Shown piece after piece: positions 7,920 through 16,031 of a DNA stretch of 60,249 nt. The first letter of the stretch is position 1; the number at the start of each line of letters is the position of its first letter. This DNA is from an uncultured Pelagibacteraceae bacterium (GTDB taxonomy: Bacteria; Pseudomonadota; Alphaproteobacteria; Pelagibacterales; Pelagibacteraceae): the NCBI GenBank assembly GCA_902538525.1, contig CACBFA010000001.1, positions 1 through 60,249 of the forward strand, written 5' to 3'. A model generated the notes under the pieces. The model was not told the DNA's origin and searched no databases. It saw nothing but the letters and a program-made list of their open reading frames with translations. The position numbers and the translations under genes are program-made.

Positions 7920-9455
7920 ATGAAGACAATAAAAACTTGCGTAACCGCTCTAATATCAGCTTTGTTGGTATTTAGTCCTGTTGCGTATGCTGATAAGTGG
8001 AGTGATCAGTTTCCACATATCAAAGCAACTGGGGATATTCCTGGTGATTGTTCTTACGAGTCTATGTCTAAGAAAAACTATAAAGGCAAGACGCTTAAGA
8101 TTAATACGCATGCTGTACCAGTTATGGGAGAGCCAACAGCTCTACATGCTGAGCAGTTCGCTAAACTTACTGGAGCAAAAGTTGATGTTACTCATACACC
8201 AGCAGGTGACTTATATGCGAAAGCAATGGTACCATTTCAAGCTGGACAAGCTCCATATGACATCGTTTTTGGATTTTCAAACTTCATTAACGATTGGAGA
8301 AGATACTTAGAGCCAGTTCCAAAGAAATACGTTGAGATGAAACAAATGAAAGACGTTACTCCATCTCACATCGGTGTAGCATCTTGGGATGGTGTTATGT
8401 ATCAGTTTCCTGTTGATGGAGACAGACATTATCTAAAATATAGAAAAGATGTAATTGATAATCCTGAGTACCAAAAACAATATAAGGAAGCTACTGGTAA
8501 AGAACTAAGAGTTCCTCAAACTTGGAAAGAGTATGGAGAAATGGCAGCTTACTTTAATAATTGGGACTGGGATGGAGATGGCGAGAAAGAATACGGATCT
8601 GCTGAAGTAATGAAAAAAGACGATCTAATGTATGCTGCTTTCTATTCAAGATCTGCTGCTTACTCAAAAAATCCTAAAACACCTGGTGGTTTTTTCTTTG
8701 ATTTAGAAACTATGAAACCACTTATTAACAATCCAGGTTTTGTTGAAGCTTTAACTGACTGGGTTGAGGCAACTAAATATGTTCCTCCAGGAGGAATAAA
8801 TTTTGGTTTAGGTGATGAAATTGGATCATTTGGTGGAGGACAAACTTTGTTTAGTTTTTCATGGGATGATGCATTTGTTGCTGCTATGCAACCAGATAGT
8901 CCAATAAACAATAAAGTTGGTGCTGCACAGTTACCAGGAGCAATGAAAGTTTGGAATAGAAAAACTAACTCTTGGGATGAAGGCTTTAACCAAGCTCCTT
9001 TCTTCGTATGGGGATGGGCAGTTGGAGTAGCTAAGAAAAGTAAAGAGAAAGAAATGGCTTTCGATTACCTATGTTTCTTTGCTAACGAAGCTAACCACCA
9101 AGCAGATATTGGAATTGGTAGATTTGGTGTAAACCCATTTAGAAATGATGACTTTAAAGTTGATGTATGGACACAAATTGGTTGGGATAAAGATATTGCT
9201 CAATCATATGTTGATACTCTTGCACAAATGGAACAAAGTAAAAATAGAGTATTTCCATTAAGAGTTCCTGGAACTTTTGAGTTTAATGCTGCATTGGCTA
9301 CTGCTGCTGCAAAAGCATTAGCTGGTCAATTATCTCCACAAGCTGCTTTAGACGAAGCTGCTAAACAGTGGGAAGATATACTTAACAGAGTAGGAAAAGA
9401 TAACGTAAGAAAAGCCTATGCTGTTGGTGTAGCAATGGAAGATAATAAGCAATAA
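7920..9455 (+). CDS. ABC transporter extracellular solute-binding protein, family 1 (sugar/polyol type)
   Basis: The 511-residue protein has a signal peptide (residues 1-24, ending AYADK) followed by a family 1 binding-protein fold: TLKINTHAVPVMGEPTALH, the middle segment YDIVFGFSNFIND, WDGVMYQFPVDGD, and a C-terminal part rich in aromatic residues that usually line sugar sites. It would capture the substrate in the periplasm for the downstream permeases. It is longer than most maltose-type binding proteins. The two-ATPase gene order resembles the GlpSTPQV glycerol importers of rhizobia, but this protein does not obviously match GlpV, so the substrate stays open. A strong purine-rich ribosome binding site precedes the ATG, and a hairpin follows the stop. 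Confidence 0.85.
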   Translation: MKTIKTCVTALISALLVFSPVAYADKWSDQFPHIKATGDIPGDCSYESMSKKNYKGKTLKINTHAVPVMGEPTALHAEQFAKLTGAKVDVTHTPAGDLYAKAMVPFQAGQAPYDIVFGFSNFINDWRRYLEPVPKKYVEMKQMKDVTPSHIGVASWDGVMYQFPVDGDRHYLKYRKDVIDNPEYQKQYKEATGKELRVPQTWKEYGEMAAYFNNWDWDGDGEKEYGSAEVMKKDDLMYAAFYSRSAAYSKNPKTPGGFFFDLETMKPLINNPGFVEALTDWVEATKYVPPGGINFGLGDEIGSFGGGQTLFSFSWDDAFVAAMQPDSPINNKVGAAQLPGAMKVWNRKTNSWDEGFNQAPFFVWGWAVGVAKKSKEKEMAFDYLCFFANEANHQADIGIGRFGVNPFRNDDFKVDVWTQIGWDKDIAQSYVDTLAQMEQSKNRVFPLRVPGTFEFNAALATAAAKALAGQLSPQAALDEAAKQWEDILNRVGKDNVRKAYAVGVAMEDNKQ

Positions 9456-9467
9456 TTTTGTAAAACT

Positions 9468-9495
9468 TGTGGCCGTTTTTTAACGGCCACATTTT
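9468..9495 (+). terminator. Hairpin with short U run between binding-protein and permease genes
   Basis: Ten-base perfect arms (9468-9477 and 9482-9491, core GTGGCCGTT/AACGGCCAC) enclose a four-T loop and are followed by TTTT. This is GC-rich for the region. It sits 13 bases after the binding-protein stop and 23 bases before the first permease start. It probably stops or thins transcription, or protects the upstream mRNA 3' end, so that more binding protein than permease is made. Confidence 0.8.
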
Positions 9496-9517
9496 AAAAT
9501 AATCCAAAAAAAAAATT

Positions 9518-10384
9518 ATGAATTTTAAACACAAGTTTGTTTTTTTATTCCCAGGATTGTTTGTACTTATTGGAATTTTAATTTTTCCAATTATTTTTAC
9601 TATTAGATTAAGTCTTTCTGGATGGAATAGTTATACACCAGAAATGAACTTCATAGGCATTACGAATTACATAAGGTTATTTACTGATGACCCGAGGTTT
9701 TGGGAGTCTTTTTTTAGGCTAAGTTTTTTATCAGTAACTACAGTTATTCTTCAATATGTTATTGGATTTGCTTTAGCGATGATGGTTTGGAGAGAAATAA
9801 AATTTAAAAGATTTTTTAGAGTAATTTTTCTAGTACCAATGATGACAACTCCAGTAATAATGACAGTTATTTGGAGAACATTTTTTCATGAGTCACTAGG
9901 TCCTGTAAATGATTTGTTAGGTGGATTAGGAGTAAAACCTATTTTATGGTTGAGTGATCCAGTTATTGCAAAGTTTACTGTAATAATTGTTGAGGTTTGG
10001 CAATGGACACCGTTTATGTTTTTACTGTTACTAGCTGGACTTTTGTCACTTCCAAAAGAACCCTTTTTGGCAGCCGCTATAGATGGAGCAAGTCCATTTA
10101 GAAAATTTGTTTATGTAACTTTTCCTTTGATGGCTCCAATATCAATTGGAGCAATAATAATAAGACTTATCGAAGCTTCAAAAATAATGGATACAGTATT
10201 TGTTTTGACTTCTGGAGGACCAGGTACTGCAACTGAGACGTCAAGTTTTTATATTTATATTAAAGGATTGAGAGAATTTCAGATGGGTTATGCAGCAACC
10301 TTATCTTTCACTTATCTTGTCATAATGATTATCAGTTTAACGATAATAGCTAAAGTTTTAACCAAATTAATGATCAAAGAATAA
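9518..10384 (+). CDS. ABC transporter permease, MalF/UgpA type
   Basis: The 288-residue membrane protein has about six hydrophobic segments and the EAA-type loop FLAAAIDGASPFRKFVYVTFP that contacts the ATPase. It is the first of two permeases of the carbohydrate uptake family 1 importer. It follows the hairpin after the binding-protein gene and ends 2 bases before the second permease, so the two are translated from one mRNA. The length is normal for the family. Confidence 0.88.
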   Translation: MNFKHKFVFLFPGLFVLIGILIFPIIFTIRLSLSGWNSYTPEMNFIGITNYIRLFTDDPRFWESFFRLSFLSVTTVILQYVIGFALAMMVWREIKFKRFFRVIFLVPMMTTPVIMTVIWRTFFHESLGPVNDLLGGLGVKPILWLSDPVIAKFTVIIVEVWQWTPFMFLLLLAGLLSLPKEPFLAAAIDGASPFRKFVYVTFPLMAPISIGAIIIRLIEASKIMDTVFVLTSGGPGTATETSSFYIYIKGLREFQMGYAATLSFTYLVIMIISLTIIAKVLTKLMIKE

Positions 10385-10386
10385 CT

Positions 10387-11235
10387 ATGAGCAAACTTTA
10401 CACTTTTCTTAAATATTTCTTTATTACATTTTGGACTGTATTTGTTGTTGCGCCATTTCTGTGGGCTGTATCAACATCTTTTAAAGACTTCCAATCTGTA
10501 AATAGTAAAGTAACTTATATTCCTTGGTTAGATTTCGAACCAACATTGGAGGGTTGGAGAGTTTTAATTAAGTCCCCTGCGAAAGGTGGAGTAGATATTG
10601 TTGAGCCTTATTTTAATAGTATTTTTGTAACCTGTACTGCTAGTTTAATAAGTATTGTTCTTGGTACTCTTGCTGCTTATGCACTATCAAGATTTACCTT
10701 TAAAGCCGGATTTGTAAGAAACAATGATATTACTTTTTTCTTCATTTCACAAAGAATCATGCCTCCAATTGTATTATCAATTCCTTTCTTTATTTTTCTA
10801 AGCACAATAGGATTGCTTGATAGTTTATTAGGTCTAGTGGTCGTGTATATCGTTTTATTGATGCCAATTGCTGTTTGGATCATGGTAGATTTTTTTAATA
10901 GAGTTCCAAAAGAATTAGATGAGACTGCATTAATTGATGGGTGTAATCCCTATCAAGCTTTCTATAAAGTTGTTTTACCAAATTCAATACCTGGTTTAAT
11001 TGTTGCAGGAATGTTTTGTATTATTTTTGGATGGATAGATTTCTTTTTTGCATTTATTTTAACATTTACTGAAGTACAATTGTTGCCTGTAAAAGTCGTT
11101 GCACTTAATTCATCAATAACACCATGGTGGAGCCTATCGGCATCTGCTTTGGTTTCAGTTGCACCATTAATAATCGTTGCATTTATAGTTGAGAGATATT
11201 TATCAAAAGGAAATTTATCAGGAGCATTAAAATAA
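10387..11235 (+). CDS. ABC transporter permease, MalG/UgpE type
   Basis: The 282-residue membrane protein has about six membrane segments and the EAA loop ELDETALIDGCNPYQAFYKVVLP. It pairs with the preceding permease to form the channel. Its stop codon overlaps the ATG of the first ATPase gene by one base (TAATG), which indicates coupled translation. It ends ...SGALK, common in this permease family. Confidence 0.88.
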   Translation: MSKLYTFLKYFFITFWTVFVVAPFLWAVSTSFKDFQSVNSKVTYIPWLDFEPTLEGWRVLIKSPAKGGVDIVEPYFNSIFVTCTASLISIVLGTLAAYALSRFTFKAGFVRNNDITFFFISQRIMPPIVLSIPFFIFLSTIGLLDSLLGLVVVYIVLLMPIAVWIMVDFFNRVPKELDETALIDGCNPYQAFYKVVLPNSIPGLIVAGMFCIIFGWIDFFFAFILTFTEVQLLPVKVVALNSSITPWWSLSASALVSVAPLIIVAFIVERYLSKGNLSGALK

Positions 11236-12314
11236 TGAATTTAATTGGAGAGAAAATTTCTTATAAACCTGATGAGCAATTTCATTTAAACGATGTCTCG
11301 TTTAATTTTAAAAAAGGTAATTTGTATACCATTTTAGGCAGAACTTTATCTGGCAAGACGACTCTTTTAAAAACAATTGCAGGATTATTAAATCCAGATC
11401 AAGGCTCAATTTCTTTTGAGGAAAAAGACTTTATTAAGATACCAGTTTGGGAAAGAAATGTTGCTATGGTCTATCAACAATTTATTAATTATCCTCATTT
11501 AAATGTTTATGAAAATATAACTTTTCCATTAGAACAAAGAAAATTAAGTCCTGAGCAAATAAAAAAAGATGTAGATGAAGCTCTAAAAACTGTTGGATTA
11601 GTTGGATTTGAAAATAGAAAAATTCAGGAATTATCTGGCGGACAACAACAAAGGGTTGCACTTGCAAGATCACTTGCAAAAAAAGCAAAAATTTTGTTGC
11701 TAGACGAACCGTTAGTTAATTTAGATTACAAACTTAGAGAACAATTAAGAGAGGAATTTAAAAGAATTTTCTCAGAAGGACTTTCCCAAGATACAATTTT
11801 AATTTACTCAACAACAGATCCTCAAGAAGTAATGGAACTTAATGGAGAAGTAATTGTTTTAGATGAAGGGAGAGTATTACAAAAAGGGCCTGCCAAAGAG
11901 ATTTTTGAAAATCCATCTAATTTAAAAGTTGCAGAAATATCAAATGATCCACCAATGAATGTCCTGAAGGGTTCAAAAAATTCAAAAAATCTGAACTTTG
12001 AGAATATTTCTTTAGAAATTCCAAATCATTTTAAGAATTTAGAAGATAAAGATTATAATTTTGGAATTAGAGCTTCAGAAATAAAACTTGATGAAAATGG
12101 TGAACAATTCGAGATAGAATTAGCAGAGATTAGTGGTTCAGAAACATTGCTTCACTTAAAAAGAGGAAATTCAAAAATAATTGCTTTAATCGAGGAAGTA
12201 ATGAATTTTAAAATTCATGAGAAAGTAAAAATAAATTTTAATGCAAATAAGTTTTATGCTTTTTCAGAAGATGAAAAATTAGTTTCATCGCCATATGGAG
12301 GAACAAATGGCTAA
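11235..12314 (+). CDS. ABC transporter ATP-binding protein (GlpS-like), lacking the H-loop histidine
   Basis: The 359-residue ATPase has a C-terminal regulatory domain as in MalK/UgpC. The Walker A site is GRTLSGKT (residues 35-42), unusual in wording but fitting GxxxxGKT. The Q-loop region reads AMVYQQFINYP, the signature is canonical LSGGQ (133-137), and Walker B is ILLLDEP. The switch histidine is missing: the segment reads STTD (192-195) where VTHD is expected. Sequence wording and gene order resemble GlpS of the rhizobial GlpSTPQV glycerol importer. With the next gene it probably forms a heterodimer on the cytoplasmic side of the permeases. Confidence 0.85.
   Translation: MNLIGEKISYKPDEQFHLNDVSFNFKKGNLYTILGRTLSGKTTLLKTIAGLLNPDQGSISFEEKDFIKIPVWERNVAMVYQQFINYPHLNVYENITFPLEQRKLSPEQIKKDVDEALKTVGLVGFENRKIQELSGGQQQRVALARSLAKKAKILLLDEPLVNLDYKLREQLREEFKRIFSEGLSQDTILIYSTTDPQEVMELNGEVIVLDEGRVLQKGPAKEIFENPSNLKVAEISNDPPMNVLKGSKNSKNLNFENISLEIPNHFKNLEDKDYNFGIRASEIKLDENGEQFEIELAEISGSETLLHLKRGNSKIIALIEEVMNFKIHEKVKINFNANKFYAFSEDEKLVSSPYGGTNG
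12297..12301 (+). promoter_or_regulatory. Ribosome binding site that fixes the start of the second ATPase gene
   Basis: GGAGG lies 5 bases before the ATG at 12307. The in-frame ATG at 12295 lies too far upstream to use it. The protein read from 12307 begins MAKIDL, like GlpT-type ATPases, so 12307 is the better start. Confidence 0.75.
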
Positions 12315-13380
12315 AATTGATTTATCCAATATTTCTCATACTTATAATCCTTTAGATCCAAAACCAACATATGCTCTTAATCCGTTTTCAATGACTTGGG
12401 AAAATGGCAAGCGGTACGCAATTTTGGGACCCTCTGGGTGTGGAAAAACCACAATGTTAAACATTGTTTCTGGATTAGTGAGGCCATCCAAAGGTGAAAT
12501 ATTATTCGATGAAACACCTGTGACCGATTTAAAAACAGAAGATAGAAATATTGCCCAAGTTTTCCAATTCCCAGTAATTTACAATACAATGACTGTTTAT
12601 GATAATTTAGCGTTTCCTCTAAGATGTAGGGAATTTACAAAAGAAAAAATTGAAGAAAGAGTAAAAGCAGTTTCAGATACTTTAAACTTATCTTCATTTT
12701 TAAACTCACCAGCAAGAAAATTAACGGCTGATCAAAAACAACTTATCTCTTTAGGTAGAGGGTTGGTTCGAGAAGACGTTGCAGCTGTTTTAATGGACGA
12801 ACCTCTTACGGTTATAGACCCAGATTTAAAATTTCGACTTCGAAGAAACTTAAAAGAAATCAATGAACAATATAAAACAACATTGGTTTATGTAACTCAT
12901 GATCAAAACGAAGCTATGACTTTTGCCGAAAATATAATTGTTATGGATCAAGGTGAAATCGTGCAAGTTGGATTGCCAAAAGATTTATTTGAAAAACCTA
13001 AAACAACTTTTGTCGGTTATTTTATTGGTTCTCCTGCGATGAATATTTTTCATTCAACTGTTTCTTCTGATCATGAAGTAAAAATTAATGATACTACAAT
13101 TAAGACAAATTCAAATTTAGGAAATTTAAAAGATAAAAATGTTAAACTGGGTATTAGATCCGAGTTCATAGAATTGGCTGAAAAAGAAAAAAGTAATACA
13201 GTTAAAATTAAACTTACAAGAGTTGAGGACTTTGGTAATTTTAAGCTCCTTACAGGAAAAATGGGTGATTTAGTGATTAAGTCAAAAGTAGAAAGAGAAA
13301 AACCCATTCCAGATGGAGAATTAAATTTATATTTTCCACCAGAGAAATGTTGCGTTTATTCTGACGAAAAATTAGTTTAA
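12307..13380 (+). CDS. ABC transporter ATP-binding protein (GlpT-like), with degenerate signature motif
   Basis: The 357-residue ATPase starts at the ATG served by GGAGG at 12297 and overlaps the end of the previous gene by 8 bases. Walker A is canonical GPSGCGKT (residues 41-48), Walker B is VLMDEP, and the H-loop is intact (VTHD, His198). The ABC signature reads LTADQ (139-143) instead of LSGGQ. This complements the previous ATPase, which keeps the signature but lacks the switch His. A heterodimer would therefore have one consensus and one defective ATP site. A C-terminal TOBE-like domain follows. The wording is close to GlpT ATPases of glycerol importers; the true substrate is not established. 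Confidence 0.85.
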   Translation: MAKIDLSNISHTYNPLDPKPTYALNPFSMTWENGKRYAILGPSGCGKTTMLNIVSGLVRPSKGEILFDETPVTDLKTEDRNIAQVFQFPVIYNTMTVYDNLAFPLRCREFTKEKIEERVKAVSDTLNLSSFLNSPARKLTADQKQLISLGRGLVREDVAAVLMDEPLTVIDPDLKFRLRRNLKEINEQYKTTLVYVTHDQNEAMTFAENIIVMDQGEIVQVGLPKDLFEKPKTTFVGYFIGSPAMNIFHSTVSSDHEVKINDTTIKTNSNLGNLKDKNVKLGIRSEFIELAEKEKSNTVKIKLTRVEDFGNFKLLTGKMGDLVIKSKVEREKPIPDGELNLYFPPEKCCVYSDEKLV

Positions 13381-13387
13381 GAGATAA

Positions 13388-14686
13388 ATGAAACTCCTAA
13401 ATTTATCAGCACAACAACTTTTAAAAAAACTTAAAAATAAACAATTAACATCCGTTGAACTTTGTAAAGCATATATCAATCAAAAAAAAAAATATGATAA
13501 GAATATTCAAGCTTGGGAATATTTTAATGAAAAAAAACTCCTAAGTGATGCAAAAAAATCTGATAATCAGAGAAAAAAATTAAAATCTTTAGGGGTTTTG
13601 CATGGTCTACCAGTAGCACTTAAAGATATTATCTCAACATCTGAAATGCCAACAAAATATGGTGCAAGAATAAATTTAAAAAAAAAGAATAATTCAGATG
13701 CTAAAATTGTTGAGCTCTTAAAAAAGGCTGGAGCAATAATTATGGGCAAAACTGTAACTTGTGAATTAGCTTTCTTATCGCCATCAAAAACCAAAAATCC
13801 ACATGATTATTCAAGAACACCAGGAGGTTCATCTAGTGGTTCTGCAGCTGTTATTGCATCTGATATGGCACCATTATCAATTGGAACTCAAACGGGTGGA
13901 TCTGTAATCAGGCCAGCCTCTTATTGTGGAGTTGTTGGTTATAAACCTACCTATGGATTAATTTCTAGAAATGGTATTTTGCAAACATCATATAATTTAG
14001 ATCAAGTCGGAGTATTTGGAAAAACAATTAGTGATGTAGCACTATTATCGAAAGTTTTGTTTGCTAGAGACGATGCAGATGAAACAACAACAAATATTAA
14101 TTTTCTTAATAAAAAAATTAAAATAAAAAAATCAAAATTTGTTTTTTATAAAACCAAACGCTGGAGAAATGTTGACAGTATTTCAAAAAAATCATTTAAC
14201 AAATTTATTTTAAATAATAAAAAAATAGTAAAGGTTGAAACTGCTCCTAAATATTTTGAAGATATGATTGATTGTCATACAATTATATATGAGACAGAGA
14301 TGGCTCAAAATTTCCATCATTATTACAAAACTTCAAAAGGAAAACTTTCTATAGAAATTAAGAGAGCAATTATTAACGGACTAAAACATTCGGCAAAAGA
14401 TTATGCTTTAGCTTTAGATGCGATGAGAACATACTCAAAAAACTTAGATAGTATATTTGAAAGGTTTGATGCAATTATAACGCCAAGTAGTTGTGGAATT
14501 GCTGATAAAGGATTTAAGACAACTGGGAGTCCAGAATTTAATAAGATTTGGTCTCTTGCACATGTGCCCTGCATTTCACTGCCAATTTTAAAAGGCGAAA
14601 AAAATTTGCCTTTAGGAGTTCAAATTATAGGCAAACAATTTGAAGATCTAAGCATGTTAAACCATGCCAAAATATTCAATAATTAA
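13388..14686 (+). CDS. Amidase signature family hydrolase
   Basis: The 432-residue protein has the Ser-cis-Ser-Lys site of the amidase signature family: Lys79 in LPVALKD, Ser148 in PGGSSSGSAA and nucleophile Ser172 in TGGSVIRPA. Members hydrolyse carboxamides, ureas or aryl amides, and GatA belongs to the same family. No gatB or gatC lies nearby, so this is not likely to be the tRNA amidotransferase subunit. It starts 7 bases after the second ATPase gene, so its substrate may come in through the ABC importer or be unrelated but co-transcribed. No signal peptide, so cytoplasmic. Confidence 0.8.
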   Translation: MKLLNLSAQQLLKKLKNKQLTSVELCKAYINQKKKYDKNIQAWEYFNEKKLLSDAKKSDNQRKKLKSLGVLHGLPVALKDIISTSEMPTKYGARINLKKKNNSDAKIVELLKKAGAIIMGKTVTCELAFLSPSKTKNPHDYSRTPGGSSSGSAAVIASDMAPLSIGTQTGGSVIRPASYCGVVGYKPTYGLISRNGILQTSYNLDQVGVFGKTISDVALLSKVLFARDDADETTTNINFLNKKIKIKKSKFVFYKTKRWRNVDSISKKSFNKFILNNKKIVKVETAPKYFEDMIDCHTIIYETEMAQNFHHYYKTSKGKLSIEIKRAIINGLKHSAKDYALALDAMRTYSKNLDSIFERFDAIITPSSCGIADKGFKTTGSPEFNKIWSLAHVPCISLPILKGEKNLPLGVQIIGKQFEDLSMLNHAKIFNN

Positions 14687-14703
14687 AGATAATTCATAAA
14701 CAT

Positions 14704-14722
14704 TTACAATCATAGATTGTAA
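14704..14722. promoter_or_regulatory. Perfect inverted repeat upstream of the TRAP operon (possible operator)
   Basis: TTACAATC-ATA-GATTGTAA has eight-base arms around a three-base spacer. It is in the 126-base gap between the amidase and the TRAP binding protein, about 90 bases before the start codon. The symmetry suits a dimeric regulator, but no regulator gene is adjacent. Confidence 0.4.
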
Positions 14723-14724
14723 TT

Positions 14725-14747
14725 AAGTGAAAAATCCTCACTTTTTT
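14725..14747 (+). terminator. Rho-independent terminator-like hairpin after the amidase gene
   Basis: AAGTGA (14725-14730) and TCACTT (14738-14743) can pair around seven bases and run into a T tract to 14747. The stem is short, so the call is moderate. It would end the ABC-amidase transcript before the TRAP operon. Confidence 0.5.
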
Positions 14748-14812
14748 AAAATGACTCTAAGAAACATATATGCTTTAAATGCGTCAGTTAATTAACTTAA
14801 AGAGGAGAAATA

Positions 14813-15943
14813 ATGATTAAAGAAAAAAAACTATTGAAGGGTAAAACTCCTTCAAGACGTAAATTCTTTAAGGCTGCTGCTGCGACTGGTGTTGCTGCTG
14901 TTGCTGCATCATCTTTAGCTGCTCCAGCCGTTGCCAAAGAAAGAATTGAAGCTTCTATGGTAGCTACATGGGGAAGAGATTTCCCAGGTTTAGGAACTGG
15001 TGCGCAAAGATTTGCTCAAAGAATTACAGACATGAGTGATGGAAGAATTCAAGTCACTTACTATGCAGCAAACGAGAGGGTTAAAGCGTTTGACTCATTT
15101 GATGAAGTTGCTTCAGGTAACTCGCAAATGTATCACGCTGCTGACTACTACTGGGTTAAAAAAGATCCAGCTTGGGGTTACTTTACAGCTGTACCTTTCG
15201 GTTTCACTTACACTGAAATGAACGCATGGATTAGATTTGCTGGTGGTCAACAATTATGGGATGAACTATCAGACAAATTCGGTCTAAAAAACTTTATGTG
15301 TGGAAGCACAGGAGTTCAAATGGGTGGATGGTTTAACAAGAAAATTAGAAGCCCTAATGACTTCAAAGGTCTTAAAATGCGTATGCCTGGATTAGGTGGA
15401 CAAGTTATCGGTAAACTTGGAGGATCTCCAGTTTCACTTCCTGGTGGACAAATTTACGAAAACCTTGTTTCTGGTGCAATTGATGCAACAGAGTGGGTAG
15501 GTCCATGGAATGATGAAGCTATGAAATTCCAAGAAGCTGCTAAATACTACTACTATCCTGGAATGCACGAGCCAGGATCTATGTTAGCATGTGGTACTAA
15601 CAAATCTTGGTTTACAAGCTTATCAAAATCAGATCAGCTATTAATTGAAGCTGCAGCTGCGATGGAAAATGACGTTATGATGTCAGAGTACAACGCTAAA
15701 AATGGTGCTGCGCTTGCAAGATTAATAAACGATCATGGTGTTAAACTAGAGAAGTTTAGCGACAAAGTTTATGATGGTTTTGCTAAAGCTGCTAATGAAG
15801 TATTTGAGGAAACAAGAGCAAGCAGTGGTCTCGCTGAGAGAATCCACTCTAGTTTCTTACAGGCCAGAAAAGACATTGGTTCTTGGACCAACTTGTCTGA
15901 CTCACCTTACATTTCTCAAAGAAACAGAGCATTAGGAATGTAA
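14813..15943 (+). CDS. TRAP transporter substrate-binding protein, DctP family (2-oxoacid/TakP-like)
   Basis: The 376-residue periplasmic protein carries a twin-arginine signal (SRRKFF, Arg15-Arg16, then an Ala-rich stretch to about residue 42). The family features GLKMRMPGLGG, the substrate-arginine region, and ATEWVGPWND...YYYYPGMHEPG resemble the TakP-type binding proteins, which take 2-oxo monocarboxylates with a cation. That would fit the 2-oxo/2-hydroxyacid enzymes earlier in the window, but the ligand is inferred. The gene is preceded by a strong ribosome binding site (AGAGGAGA) and followed by a GC-rich terminator hairpin. That is consistent with a much higher level of binding protein than of permease. 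Confidence 0.85.
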   Translation: MIKEKKLLKGKTPSRRKFFKAAAATGVAAVAASSLAAPAVAKERIEASMVATWGRDFPGLGTGAQRFAQRITDMSDGRIQVTYYAANERVKAFDSFDEVASGNSQMYHAADYYWVKKDPAWGYFTAVPFGFTYTEMNAWIRFAGGQQLWDELSDKFGLKNFMCGSTGVQMGGWFNKKIRSPNDFKGLKMRMPGLGGQVIGKLGGSPVSLPGGQIYENLVSGAIDATEWVGPWNDEAMKFQEAAKYYYYPGMHEPGSMLACGTNKSWFTSLSKSDQLLIEAAAAMENDVMMSEYNAKNGAALARLINDHGVKLEKFSDKVYDGFAKAANEVFEETRASSGLAERIHSSFLQARKDIGSWTNLSDSPYISQRNRALGM

Positions 15944-15963
15944 TCTAACTAAATTTAGTTATT

Positions 15964-15993
15964 AAAGGGCCCTTAATTGGGCCCTTTTTTTTT
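15964..15993 (+). terminator. Strong terminator hairpin between TRAP binding protein and permease genes
   Basis: Arms AAAGGGCCC (15964-15972) and GGGCCCTTT (15979-15987) flank a six-base loop, and the T run continues to 15993. The next gene of the same transporter starts 38 bases later, so this is a partial terminator or mRNA-stabilising element inside an operon rather than an operon end. Confidence 0.88.
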
Positions 15994-16031
15994 AAACAAA
16001 AACGAGTATTACTTAGGTATTTTAAAATACT

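Noticed and set aside
12295-12306. Earlier ATG as start of the second ABC ATPase
   Set aside because: GGAGG at 12297-12301 is within that reading and serves the ATG at 12307, which also gives the family N-terminus.
14687-14812. SAM-V or glycine riboswitch before a SAR11 transporter or enzyme gene
   Set aside because: No matching conserved core was seen here or in the other gaps; only simple hairpins are present.
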